64,000 nt of DNA from Lampris incognitus (Eukaryota; Chordata; Actinopteri; Lampriformes; Lampridae), in NCBI RefSeq assembly GCF_029633865.1, contig NC_079222.1, forward strand, positions 28,768,166-28,832,165, in the 5' to 3' direction. The notes below the pieces were generated by a model. It was not told the origin of the DNA, searched no databases, and saw only the letters and a list, made by a program, of their open reading frames with translations. Below are positions 46,905-58,241 of the stretch, piece by piece; within the stretch, counting starts at the first letter, position 1, and each line of letters opens with the position of its first letter. The position numbers and the translations under genes are program-made.

Positions 46905-47110
46905 TTCTCCAGGTGCTCCGATTTCCCCCACCATCAAAAAGACATACATGTTAGGGTTTATACTCCTGTGCGTGCACCTGACCGAGGCATGGCAAGATGA
47001 ACTGGAGCTGGTCCCCGGGCACTGCACGGCAGCTACCCACTGCTCCTAACTACACAGCTAGGATGGTTAAATGCAGAGAAACTGCCCCACAGGGATTAAT
47101 AAAAGTAGTA
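46905..47110 (+). mobile_element. Interspersed retroposon-like repeat
   Basis: CAAAAAGACATACATGTTAG, ACTGGAGCTGGTCCCCGGGC, ACTGCTCCTAACTACACAGC, CACAGGGATTAATAAAAGTA: a common fish repeat with an AATAAA end. Confidence 0.6.
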
Positions 47111-47199
47111 AAAAAAAGAAAAGCAAATTAGCTAGACATTTTAAAACTTGACATACATTTACAATGTAATATTTGTGGAAGTACAAGAGTATCCAAATG

Positions 47200-49200
47200 T
47201 ATGAGGAATTACAGAGTATATATGAGAAAACTCCTGTGAAATGTTGAACGAAGCAGCCGGTTCATGTCTGTGAAGCTCACAGTAAAACATAAACACTGCT
47301 TAAGCTATCAGAGTTGAGGGAACCAATCAGAACAGCAAGATACACGACTAAAACGTTTGAATGAAGTTTATAGCTTAAAGTGTGCCGAAATAAATTAGTA
47401 GAACCATTTTTATAACATTGTAGAGGAGCAAACTAGTGCAAGACAGTGAAGCTGCTAGAGTTATACAAAATGACTGCAAAAGCTACAGGCAACTTTAAGG
47501 CTGTTACACAAAGCTGTAATGGCTTAACATTTCAAAGCTTGAATGAAGTTTCCAGCTGATAATATGTGAAGGAAAATAGTCTAAAAATACAAAGTAATAA
47601 AAAAGTATGAAGGAGAGAAAAAATGTGAGAAATCCTCAAAGAAGAAAGGAAGTCCAAGTGAAGCTCAGAGTGGAATAGAAGCCAGTTGGAAAAGGGAGGT
47701 ACACAACTAGAAGCTAAACGTCAATAAGTTTGAATTTAGAACATAGGTGAAAATATGCTTAAGTAAACGAGTATAACAATTTAGGAAACAATATAGTATA
47801 GAGAAGTGCACGTGTTATACATTGAAAGAAGAATATAAATAAGTGACTATATGAAAGTAGTATAAATGAGTAAAAGTGTGTGAGAGAAGTATAAATGAAT
47901 GCAAAGGAGCATAAAGGAGTAAAATACTATGGAGGGAGCATAAATGAGTAGGAAGTTGAAAAATAGTGTGAAGTGAGTTTAAAGGAGAAATGTGATGAAA
48001 TGTTGAAATGAGAATCACAGTTCAATGCTGTAAAACTGCTAGAGTGGAAAATAATGACTGCTAAAACTGCAGGAGTTGAGTAAAAATCATGAAAGATTGA
48101 AAATTAACATAAAACAGTAAATGTGTTATAGGTTATAAAGGGGTAAAAGTATGCGACAAGTATAAATGAGTACAAAGGAGTATAAAAGCATAAAATACTG
48201 TGGAAGTAGCATGAATAAATATAAATGAATAAAACAGTGGGAAAGGAGTTATAAAGAAGATTAAATGAGAAAAATAGCAGGAAAAGCTGAAAGGAGAAAC
48301 TCGGTGCAAATCTATGAAGCTGCTAGTTGAATAGAATGAATGCAAATGCTGTGGGAGTTGAAGCAGCCAATGAGAAACAACTCAACTATGCAAACATATC
48401 AAAAACGGATTGGCTGGAAGGAGACCCAGCAAACCCTATGGAGAGGCAAAGTGAGTTAGTGCTGCATTAGTTTTCTTTAAGAAGCCCTACTGTCAAACAA
48501 CCACTCCTATTTCGAAAATTCTACCTCAAATTAATGAGATATTTACATGGTTACGTGCAGAAGGAGTACCTGAACACTTTGATGTCCAATATATGTATTC
48601 TGAGTAAAAGTTGTGGATTTTATCACAGGTTAAACACAACCGAAGTTTTCCGCTAGAAACTCTAAAATTTGAATGCCACCCTGTGAACAGTCAGTGGAGC
48701 GCTAGCGTTAAAAGAAGCTGTCATAACTTAAAAACTGTAAATCAAAAAGCATTGATTTTTTTCATGTGGAGGAGTATATGAAAAGCAGGAGTAGGTGAAT
48801 ATTTGGCAGATTGAAAGGAGTTTCTAAGTGAAAGTATGAGTAGTGTTGTAAGGGGAATTTGTAAAATCTGTCTTGAGGGTTACAGTGTGATATAATACAT
48901 GATATAAATGCTGCAATGAATTTTAATTGGAGAGGTTGAAGAAAGTTGAAAAAGTATAAAACTTTGACTGTATTATTTCAAAAACTATAATAGATATCAA
49001 TATCAAAAAGCTGAATGACTGCTAAATTGTTTGTTTGAATAAAGATTTTTGGTTAAAGTGTGCTTGAGTACTAAGAGTTCAAAGAGGGCTGGGTTCGGAC
49101 ATTGCTCCCATAGACTCCCATTATGAAAATAATTAAAAACAAATCAAGTATTTAACAAAACATAAATTATTTATTAAAAAAGCTGAATGCATCCCGAAGA
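47200..49200. repeat. AT/GA-rich tract with diverged internal duplications
   Basis: Motifs AGTATAAATGAGTA, GGAGTATAAA and GTGAAGCTGCTAGAG recur at roughly 250-300-bp intervals (47440, 48020, 48310). ATTGCTCCCATAGACTCCCA at 49101 is a common fish repeat phrase. No open frame. Probably a non-autonomous element of unknown class. Confidence 0.5.
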
Positions 49201-49504
49201 GTACTAAATAAGCTGAACATTTTAAAGTTTGACAAATGTTTCTAGCTTAAAGTATGAAGAAGTAGTTGGAGTTAGCAGCGGAATGATAGCAACAACAACA
49301 ACAACCACAATAACAAAGAGCAAGAAGAACATGATGCTTGCTACCTGCAATTATCTAGCCCACTAACAACAATAATAAAAACAATAATAGTAACTATATA
49401 TACTACCTTTCCAGCTTACAGGACAAAATGTTACACAAAAAACAAAAAACAAACTCGTGTATACATAGATAAATCTAAAAGAATAAAATTGACAGCAAAA
49501 CAAA

Positions 49505-50200
49505 TGGCATCATCTCATCTCATCATCGGCCACTTCTCTGTGTTCGGATCGCGGTGGCAGCAAGCTAAGTAGGGCACTCCAGACGTCCCTCTCCCCAGCA
49601 ATGCCCTCCAGCTCCTCCTGGGGAATCGCAAGGCGTTCCCAGGCCAGATTGGACATGTATCGAGTTCTGGGTCTACCCCGGGATCTCCTTCCAGTTGGAC
49701 GTGCCCAGAAAACCTCCAAAGGAAGGCGCCCAGGAGGCATCCTAATCAGATACCTGAACGACCTCAACTGTCCATGAATATCACAAACAGAAGAGACAAG
49801 GGGCAACCTTGGTGGAGTCTGACACCCACCGAAAACGTGTTTGACTTTGTGCTGAGAATGTGGACACAGCTCTCACTTTGGTTATACAAGGACCGGATGG
49901 CTTGTAACAACTGTCCCATTACCCCATACTCCCGCAATATCCCACACAAAGTGCCCTGGGGTCGTAACCCTTCTCCAAGTCCACAAAACACATGTAGACT
50001 AGCAAGTCAAACTCCCATGCCTCCCCCGGCACTTCTGCAAGGGTAGAGTTGGTCCGTTGTTCCACGTCCTGGACGGAATCTGCACTTTTCCTCCTAGATC
50101 CGAGGTTCGACAATCGGTCGGTGCCTCCTTTCCAGCACCCTAGAGTAGACTTTCCCAGGAAGGCTGAGCAGTGTGATGCCCCGATAATTATCAACAAATG
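49505..50200 (-). mobile_element. Non-LTR retrotransposon, internally deleted
   Basis: Minus strand: FVDLEKGYDPRALCVG (about 50000), LREYGVMGQLLQAIRSLYNQ, FSVGVRLHQGCPLSLLFVIF (RT motifs up to the FxxG segment), then a jump to RYLIRMPPGRLPLEVFWARP and GRRSRGRPRTRY (C-terminal part). The catalytic YxDD segment is missing. Confidence 0.8.
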
Positions 50201-50201
50201 G

Positions 50202-50202
50202 C

Positions 50203-50229
<27 letters not shown>
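50202..50229 (+). repeat. (TA)n microsatellite
   Basis: Uninterrupted AT run. Confidence 0.95.
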
Positions 50230-50233
<4 letters not shown>

Positions 50234-51223
50234 GCGTTTTTTTCCGAAACCGTCAGTGGTGTTGAGTGCTCGGCTAATGAGGAGCGGAATATCAACACGG
50301 ATACAGGAAAAAACATTTTAATGCATAGCAGTACAGGCCTGTTTCGTGCGTCTCTCACTCATCAGCTGCTAATGTGGTAAGTGTTCATTTGAAACACTTA
50401 CCAAAGACCATAACATACCCAGATCCCATTTTTTTAGATACCTTCAAATCCGTAGTTTTGCCAAGAAAGTGTTTCCCTCATTTCCGTATCTGCCACCCAG
50501 GAGCCAATTAGATGTTATTCTAGAGATGGGTCCCTTTGGGAAAAAACAGGTCTCTATAATTTACACACTGATACAGGGATTGAAACAGATATCCTGGGAA
50601 AAAACAAAAACTGCATGGGAGAGAGATTTAGGTGTAGAGCTTTCTGAAGAGGCATGGCGGGACAGTTTAACTCGTATACATACGTCCTCATTGTGTATAC
50701 GACATTGTTTAATTCAATTTAAGGTGCTTCACCGTCTTCACTATTCAGGGGACAAGCTTGCGAAAATCTTTCCCACCACAGACCCTGGGTGTCCGAGGTG
50801 CAGCCATAGTCCAGCCTCAGTGGGACACATGTTCTGGGCATGCCCCTCCCTCAACAGTTATTGGGGACAGATATTTAATGTATTCTCACATAACTGTAAA
50901 CAGACCATAACCCCTGATTTTCACACAGCCATCTTTGGCATACCACCCTGTAACTGTAAGGTCACAACTTTGCATTTGCCTCATTACTAGCACGCAGACT
51001 TATCCTATTTAACTGGAAGTCGAATAAAGCTCCATAATTTTTGCAGTGGTTAAGGGAGGTGCTGTCCTTTCTACCTTTAGAAAAGCTCTGATATAAAATA
51101 TGTAAAACCCGCAAAAACTTTACTTTGACCTGGAGTCCTTTCATAGACTTTATTGAAGGTTTTCCCTTTTATCGAATGTACTTTTTTTTTTACCTGGTTG
51201 TAACGACAATACTTATAGATATA

Positions 51224-52859
51224 CAGTGCATCCAGAAAGTATTCACACCCCTTCACTTTCCCCCACATTTTGTTATGTTACAGCCTTATTCCAAAATGGA
51301 TTAAATTCCTTTTCTTTCTCAGCAATCTACATACAATACCCCATAATGACAAAGTGAAAAAGGTTTTGTAGAAATTTTTGCAAATTTATTAAAAATAAAA
51401 ACTGAAATATTGCATGTATGTAAGTATTCACACCCTTTACTCAGTACTTGGTTGAGGCACCCTTGGCAGCGATTACAGCCTCAAGTCTTCTTGGATATGA
51501 AGCTACAAGCTTGGCACACCTATATTTGGGGTATTTCTCCCATTCTTCTCTGCAGATCCTCTCGAGCTCTGTAAGGTTTGATGGGGAGCGTCGCTGCACA
51601 GCTATTTTCAGGTCTTTCCAGAGATGTTCAATGGGGTTCAAGTCTGCGCTCTGGCTGGGCCACTCAAGGACATTCACAGACTTGTCCCGAAGCCACTCCT
51701 TCGTTGTCTTGGCTGTGTGCTTAGGGTCGTTGTCGTATTGAAAGGTAAACCTTCGCCCCAGTCTGAGGTCCTGAGCGCTCTGGAGCAGGTTTTCATCAAG
51801 GATCTCTCTGTACTTTGCTCCATTCATCTTTCCCTCGATCCTGACTAGTCTCCCAGTTCCTGCCGCTGAAAAACATCCCCACAGCATGATGCTGCCACCA
51901 CCATGCTTCACTGTAGGGATGGTATTAGCAAGGTGATGAGAGGTGCCTGGTTTCCTCCAGATGTGACGTTTGGCATTCAGGCTAAAGAGTTCAATCTTGG
52001 TTTCATCAGACCAGAGAATCTTGTTTCTCATGGTCTGAGAGTCCTTTAGGTGCTTTCTGGCAAACTCCAAGCAGGCTGTCATGTGCCTTTTACTGAGCAG
52101 AGGTTTCCATCTGGCCACTCTACCATAAAGGCCTGATTGGTGGAGTGCTGCAGAGATGGTCTGGAAGGTTCTCCCATCATCTCCACAGAGGAATGCTGGA
52201 GCTCTGTCAGAGTGACCATCGGGTTCTTGGTCACCTCCCTGACCAAGGCCCTTCTCCCCCGATTGCTCAGTTTGGCTGGGCAGCCAGCTCTAGGAAGAGT
52301 CCTGGTGGATCCAAACTTCTTCCATTTACGAATGATGGAGACCACTGTGCTCTTTGGGACCTTCAAAGCTGTAGAAAATTTTTTGTACCCTTCCCCAGAT
52401 CTGTACCTCGATACAATCCTGTCTCGGAGGTCCACAGGCAATTCCTTTGACTTCAAGGCTTGGTTTCTGCTCTGACATGCACTGTCAACAGTGGGACCTT
52501 ATATAGACAGGTGTGTGCCTGTCCAAATCATGTCCAATCCATTGAATTTAATACAGGTGGACTCCAGTCAAGATGTAGAAACATCTCAAGGATGATCAGT
52601 GGAAACAGGATGAACCTGTTTCCTCAATTTTGAGTGTCATAGCAAAGGGTGTGAATACTTACGTATGTACATGCAATATTTCATTTTTTATTTTTAATAA
52701 ATTTGCAAAAATTTCTACAAAACCTTTTTCACTTTGTCATTATGGGGTATTGTGTGTAGATTGATGAGAAAAAAAGGAATTTAATCCATTTTGGATAAGG
52801 CTGTAACATAACAAAATGTGGGGAAAGTGAAGGGGTGTGAATACTTTCCGGATGCACTG
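51224..52859 (-). mobile_element. Tc1-like element (DD34E), inactive
   Basis: 1636 bp bounded by TA (51222-51223, 52860-52861). Long terminal inverted repeats of about 215 bp: CAGTGCATCCAGAAAGTATT on the left, complement of AATACTTTCCGGATGCACTG on the right. The transposase is on the minus strand and broken. Confidence 0.95.
51441..52456 (-). pseudogene. Tc1-like transposase with frameshift
   Basis: N-terminal part 52079-52456 (MKSKELPVDLRDRIVSRYRS, helix-turn-helix) and C-terminal part 51441-52118 with [19 protein letters not shown] and [10 protein letters not shown]; 34 residues separate the second Asp and the Glu (DD34E). The two parts are in different frames; a small deletion at about 52165-52170, between GEPSR and the TISAAL-type segment, explains the break. 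Confidence 0.93.
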
Positions 52860-52991
52860 TATGCGTAGAACTTTATATCGTCTTCAAAAATATGGTTATT
52901 ATGTGGAATTGGAATAAGAAATCCCTGCATAGTCCTTTTTTTCTTTCTTTTTTTTTCTTTGAGCCTTGGGGGGGATTCCTACATGTTTCTT

Positions 52992-53017
52992 TGTTGTTGT
53001 TGTTGTTGTTGTTGTTC
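52992..53017 (+). repeat. (GTT)n microsatellite
   Basis: Nine GTT units in the 3' part of the L1-like element. Confidence 0.9.
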
Positions 53018-53090
53018 ATGTGTCTTGTATACCTGTTCCAAAAAAAAACGTGAAAATTGGAAAATAAAGTTGTTTTCTAAAAAAAAAGAA

Positions 53091-54549
53091 GAAATATTCA
53101 ATATTTGTATAACAATCGGCAAATGGAGGTGTGAAGTACATTTCATCCTATGCCAATGACGTAATAGAGGGAATTACTTTGGTTTCAGTTTATTTATTTC
53201 AAACTGAAATGACAGTTAATATATCATATTGCATAAAGTATATATAAATGTAACAATATCAAAACAATTCTAACAATATTATTGGGTCCAGATTAGCTAT
53301 TTAATGTATTCCTAGCTAGAAAATATGAACGAAAAATACATTCGATGTCGAGTATGAGTATAATGTATATGGTAAACAAAATAATGTTATTAGGTAGTCC
53401 TTATCATTGGTACATAGGTTCCATAAGCTTTTAAAAAAAAAGACCATCTCAGGCATTGCTATAGCACTTTCAGTGTTAAAGGATTTCATTAACACCATAG
53501 ATTGTGGCATATTTGGATGGATGTATAGAACTGGGGGGGGGGTTTCTGAGCCCAAAATACACTTTGACAGTATCTTTAACATGTGAACTGACATATTGTC
53601 CATGCACCAAATTAGAATGTTATTTATGCAATGTTAAATCAAAGTTGCTTGTATACCTTTACAGCATGTACTCTCATCTTAAAGAAGGGTTTATTATAGA
53701 ACAACCACAAAATGTCCTTGAAAAGACCATATATTGTGCTGTTCAACGGGTAATATAAACAGCGTCCTCTTCAAACTTATTAGTTAAACAGATAAATGGG
53801 ACTCAAACATTTTATTCTCTCTAGATTTCTGATTATTCTTATACCAATTACTGGAATGACTAGCATTTTATGAGATATGCATTGGTCCCTCAAAGACTAG
53901 CCCTTTATGGATTTTGCACAATACCTGTCATTATTACCAAAACTTCTTGGTTTTATTGTTACGGACTAGTCGGGTCTAGGGAGTTAAGGATTAAGCAGGC
54001 AATACTAGTCCTAACTTGGAGTGTGTAGAAAATATGAAAAACGAGGGAAGAAACGGAAAGAAGGACTGATTTTCAAGACTGGAGAAATTGCCGGGAGGTG
54101 GGCTAGCTTACCAAGGTAGCAGGCTAGCAGTTAGCAGGTCCCTCCGACAAGGCCTCAGCTGTGTGGGTCTCAATTCCCGTAAGGGGCGGACTCCGTCTTG
54201 GTATTTTAGTTCTGTTGAAGTTGATGGTGGATGGATCCTCAAACATAAAAGAAACTTTCTGAAAAGTTCTTGAGCTGGAAAGGTGTGAACCTATTGTGTC
54301 CTGAACTGCGTGTTCAAAGTGGCGTATCCTGAGGCGTATTCATGCAAACCGCCGCCATGAACATATGCTGCGTTCCAGACAACGCGGAAGTCGAAATTTT
54401 CCGAGCTCCCTGCTAGAGAAAGTACAACGGAACGCCGCCCAGAGGCGGAGTTAAACTCGGGGCAAATTCGTCTACCCCAACTTCGCAGCGTAGTTGTCTG
54501 ACGTCACACAACAATGGCCGCACCCGTGGAGGCGAACAGTTGTAAACGG
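53091..54549 (+). other. Intergenic, unassigned; CpG-richer end
   Basis: 53100-53940 AT-rich with nothing recognised. 53960-54550 is GC- and CpG-richer (CAGACAACGCGGAAGTCG, CTGACGTCACACAACAATGG) but gives no convincing ORF. Confidence 0.4.
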
Positions 54550-55077
54550 GTAAACCATAACAAAAAGGCAACATAGGGCGGCCGGCAAGACGGTGGACTG
54601 AGTACTTGTTAGAGCGTAGGCTAAAGTTCCTCAATAGTGTTAAATAGTGATTTTTTTCCCCCTCTCAAAGAAGTTTTGGAGTACGAGTCTAAAAATGCCA
54701 AACAAAGGAAAGGACGTGAAATCTAGGGGGGGGGAAAAAAGATAAAGATATGAAGAAGAACACCGAAGCTAGTGTAACCGGTTATTTTCTTGCCCGGTGC
54801 GGGATTCGATACGGGATGTACTGCACCCCAAGGCAACATCAGACCCGTTAGCTAGGGACTAATGTGTCTTATTAGTAGTTTACACTAGCAACAAGGATGA
54901 CGTACCGGATGCGCTTCTACTGACTACGAGGAGGAGGCTATTAATGCCGGGCCCGATACACGAAGTGTCGACGAGCTAGAAGATTCCCCATTAAACACAC
55001 AATCAAATTATCAAATCTGGGCACCAGATTTGATAAACACGAGAGAAAACAGGAAGATATCAATACTCAGATTAAGG
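54550..55077 (+). mobile_element. Possible L1-like 5' region / ORF1 start
   Basis: GGGCGGCCGGCAAGACGGTG followed by a short Met-Pro-Asn-Lys-Gly-Lys-Asp-Val-Lys frame (54694) and a coiled-coil-like NLGTRFDKHERKQED remnant (about 55015) resemble the 5' end of fish L1-like ORF1. Weak. Confidence 0.35.
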
Positions 55078-55765
55078 ATAATAATAATAAATCAAACTTG
55101 TTTAGCGCTTTTCTAACACTCAAAGTCGCTTTACCATAAACGGTGGTGAAAGAAGACAACAGATAAACATAGCACAAACATATAGGGGGGGGGGTGGGTG
55201 GGAATGAGGGGGGGCTACGAGAGAAGGTTTTATATGGTCCTTTTAAAATTTTGGTTTTATAGGGTCGTTTTCTAATGAAGTAAGGGTTTTGTTCTGATGT
55301 AAACTTGAGCCAATTAATGCAATTATGTTGAGGTACTTACATTATTAGCCAGGAACATTTAGTTTTTCATAAAAATGTGACCGATTCTTTTATTTTTTAA
55401 AAAATTTTTTTTTTACCAGGGGCAAAGTAATTTACTGTATTAATACCAACAGGTTACTGATTATATTGTCTTTTTATCATTGCTTCTGGCTGTAGTACAA
55501 CAGTAACACAAATAACTTTTTGATATACTGAATCGAATTTTAGCAAGCAATCAGATACCCTTTGTAAAGTTTTGGACCATCTTTTAAGCCCATCTTTAGT
55601 GCTTTAAGGTACATGTTGATGACTGCTGTAACATGCTTTTTTGTAAAGTGCTACAATGATTTGTTATTGTGCTCAGTCTGGAAACAAACCACAGCCGAGG
55701 TAGAACAAAAATTGAGTAAAATATAGGTTCCGGTGTATACTGGTCAGTCTTTTAATTGTGTACCT
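55078..55765 (+). other. Intergenic; SINE-tail-like and AT-rich sequence
   Basis: 55078-55140 resembles the (TAA)n-AGCGCTTTTCTA tail of the 5S-type SINE. The remainder is AT-rich with a G-run at 55183-55191 and no gene. Confidence 0.4.
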
Positions 55766-57220
55766 TTCTCTGTGCAGGAAGTTCATAAAGCTCTAAACGC
55801 TTTCGATCCGAGAAAACCACCAAGATGCGATTTGACTGACCCTTACTTTTGAAATTTGGCAGCTGATTTTGTAGCAGAGCCTCATGCATCTTTTTAACCT
55901 TACATTTTAAAATAAGGAAATACCAAGAATATGGAAATCTGCTTTTGTTCTCCCTTTATTTAAAGGGGGTAATCCAACTATTTTAAATAACTATAGGTCA
56001 GTATCTAAATTATGATTACTGGCTAAAATTCTTGATCTCTTGTGAGTGATCAACTTATACACCTTATGTTTTTATACACCAATGCCATTTTATGAACATA
56101 CCAATCAGGCTTTAGAAGAAAAAAAAAAAACGAAAAAAAAAACAGCACTGTCACAGCTGCAATGAAGGTGGAAAATGAAATTTCTGTTGCACTTAACAAG
56201 AAGCAACATTGTGCATTGATCTTTAGTGATCTGTCCAAAGCTTTCGACACAGTTGACCATGATGTTTTAAAATTTAAAATTCTTATCTCCGGACTCTCTG
56301 AGCAAGCAGTCGTTTGGTTCTCAAACTACCTTAGTAATAATAGGTCTCAGTGCATTAGATATGATGGTCTATGTTCTGATATTGTATCCGTCTACATAGA
56401 TGTAACAGAGGGCTCTGTATTAGGTCCACTTTTATTCACTATTTATATAAATAATCTGGGTTAAAATGTGCCAGATGCTAAGTTTCATTTTTATGCTGAT
56501 GACACTGTTATATACTGCTATGTGGCATATCTTGTACAGGCCATTAAATATTTGCAAAATACTTTTACTGATGTTCAACGTACCATACTTCAGCTGAAAC
56601 TTGTTCTTAATGCAGCTTATAGGTCACAAAATATTATTTTGGTGCTCACTCTTGAGGGAAGTAAGATAGAGGTTGTTAAATACCTGGGTATTTTGATTGA
56701 CGACTCCCTCACTTTTAAGCCACATGTGCAGTACCTGGTGAAAAAGCTGAGGCTAAAACTGGGTTATTTTCTAAATAAGTTGTGTTTTTCTTTTAATGTA
56801 AAACAGCAACTTGTTGTGGCTACTTTTTAACCTGTGTTGGACTATGGTGATCTTTTATATATGCATACCTCTGCTCAGTATCTTCTCATGGTTGATACAG
56901 CTTACCACACTTCCTTGAGGTTCATTACAACTTGTAAAGCTCTGACTCACCACTGAGTTATCATGCAGACAAGTGTCGGACAGTACTCGTTGTGTTCTGC
57001 GGACGTCTTTATGCTCTCTGTCCCAAATGCCTGTACAGAAATTGGAAAAAAGGCATTTGTGTATTCTGCACCCTCGGCATGGAATACGTTGCAAAATGAT
57101 TTGTATCTCAACGAATTAATCATGTTAAATGCTTTAAATTCCAAGACGAAAGAATTACAGGCAGATTCCTTGGGATGCCAATTTTTTCAATTTATCTAGG
57201 TATGCAACTGACTCGTAGAA
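55766..57220 (+). mobile_element. Non-LTR retrotransposon RT, degenerate
   Basis: Plus strand: VHKALNAFDPRKPP..DL.DPYFLKLAADF (55780-55870), frameshifted YRPIS region, ALIFSDLSKAFDTVDHDVLK (56215), GSVLGPLLFTIYINNL, then a stop, FHFYADDTVIYCY (catalytic YADD, about 56495), VKYLGILIDDSLTFKPHV and LDYGDLLY-like (56830). In-frame stops and shifts. Clade not certain (I/Jockey/CR1-type group). Confidence 0.85.
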
Positions 57221-57290
57221 ATTTCTCTTTTGAGATGTGAGTTCCCTATGCTTTTTTCCCTCCTTTTGTGCTTTATGTCTTTAAATATAT

Positions 57291-58241
57291 GTTTTTATTT
57301 ATGCTTCTGCCAGTCTTGGTCAGGTTTCCCTTGAAAAACAGATGTTTAATATCAATGGGACTGTCCTGGTTAACTTAAAAAAAAATGAGTCAAGTGTAAT
57401 ACTGCACTCTAATAATATGTGGAACTGAACTCTAGGTTTGGTTTCCACTCCCACCGTAATTGCGGCACAAGAAGCACAGAGTTGACATTGGATGGGACAC
57501 ATGGGGTCCACAATTAAGGTTTCCACTGGGAGGATCTTGGTTGAAAGGGTGCCCTTGTAAATGGGTCCTCAAGAGCTTTTCCCCCTATAGTCCATGAGTG
57601 TAATGGCCCTACTGCTACTGAGCCAATGGCAGCTTGCTGGCCAACACTGGACACCACACGGTGCGCTGCCACCGGCTGCTGGAGAATAGTTTCGGAGTAC
57701 TGGAAATAACTGGGAGGGACCTCATTAGTAAGTGACTGAGAAGAGGCTAGGGGTGATGGGGGCACCCAGTGGGGCTTGGGTTGGATCTGGTGAGGAGGTT
57801 GTAGACTAGATACAGATAGGTGAGTGTCACCCTTGGCAGATTCCTGTCTCCTCCAAAAGGGTGCTTGAAGAAAGACATCAGACTGCTCGTTGGGTTTAGT
57901 GGATACTGAGAGGGGAGGGCTGGTGAACATCTTATCCATGCTTTCATTTCCAGCTACCTTAAAAGGGGCCAGCTGGAAGACATCAGAGGTTGCTGGGTTG
58001 TTAATGGATTGACAAGGGGATAGTTGGTTGACAGGTTTGAAAGGCAGGTCAGTACAATTAACTGGTACTGTATAGGAGCTGCTTTCATTTAATGGTATGC
58101 AGTGCTTAGCATTGTTGTGAACACACAGAGCCTTGGTTCCATGTTGAATCTTTGTCTGCTGTTCTTTCTCAGCAGCCTGAACCGAGGCAGTAATTCCAGT
58201 GGCTAGAGGTACACCGTGGCTTTTGGGCTCCCTCCGCAGGT
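57291..58241 (-). other. aak1: AAK1 long-form terminal exon with 3' UTR
   Basis: The coding part is 57514-58241. The 3' untranslated part runs to an AATAAA complement at 57294-57299. The exon boundary at 58241 follows TTATAG on the minus strand. Confidence 0.65.
57514..58241 (-). CDS. aak1: AAK1 long isoform C-terminal exon
   Basis: About 240 codons on the minus strand ending TAA at 57514-57516. Three D(V/P)FxxAPF motifs (DVFQLAPF 57961-57984, DVFLQAPF 57856-57879, DPFTRAPF 57544-57567) and DLPF/KPV-type repeats are the clathrin/AP2-binding tail signature of AAK1/BMP2K long forms. The exon lies 3' of the exon ending [10 protein letters not shown], as expected for the alternative long form. 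The exact acceptor is uncertain: TTATAG before 58241, or GCGGAG twelve bases further, which joins in frame to a donor CT|GTAGAC at the short-form stop. No kinase domain lies in the window. BMP2K is the alternative paralogue; linkage to ANTXR1 and the short-form ending favour AAK1. Confidence 0.8.

Larger units (their letters stand above)
50390..53090 (+). mobile_element. L1/Tx1-like LINE 3' end, split by a Tc1 element
   Basis: ORF 50469-50990 reads FKVLHRLHYSGDKLAKIFPT, CPRCSHSPASVGHMFWACPS, the post-RT cysteine region of fish L1/Tx1-like ORF2. The 3' part continues to 51223, is interrupted by a Tc1 element, and resumes at 52862 to end with GGAAAATAAAGTTGTTTTCT and poly(A) at about 53090. 5'-truncated and dead. 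Confidence 0.85.

Noticed and set aside
54360..54560. CpG-island promoter of an unknown gene
   Set aside because: CpG-rich with an ATF/CREB-like TGACGTCA, but no exon could be supported downstream; a LINE 5' region is as likely.
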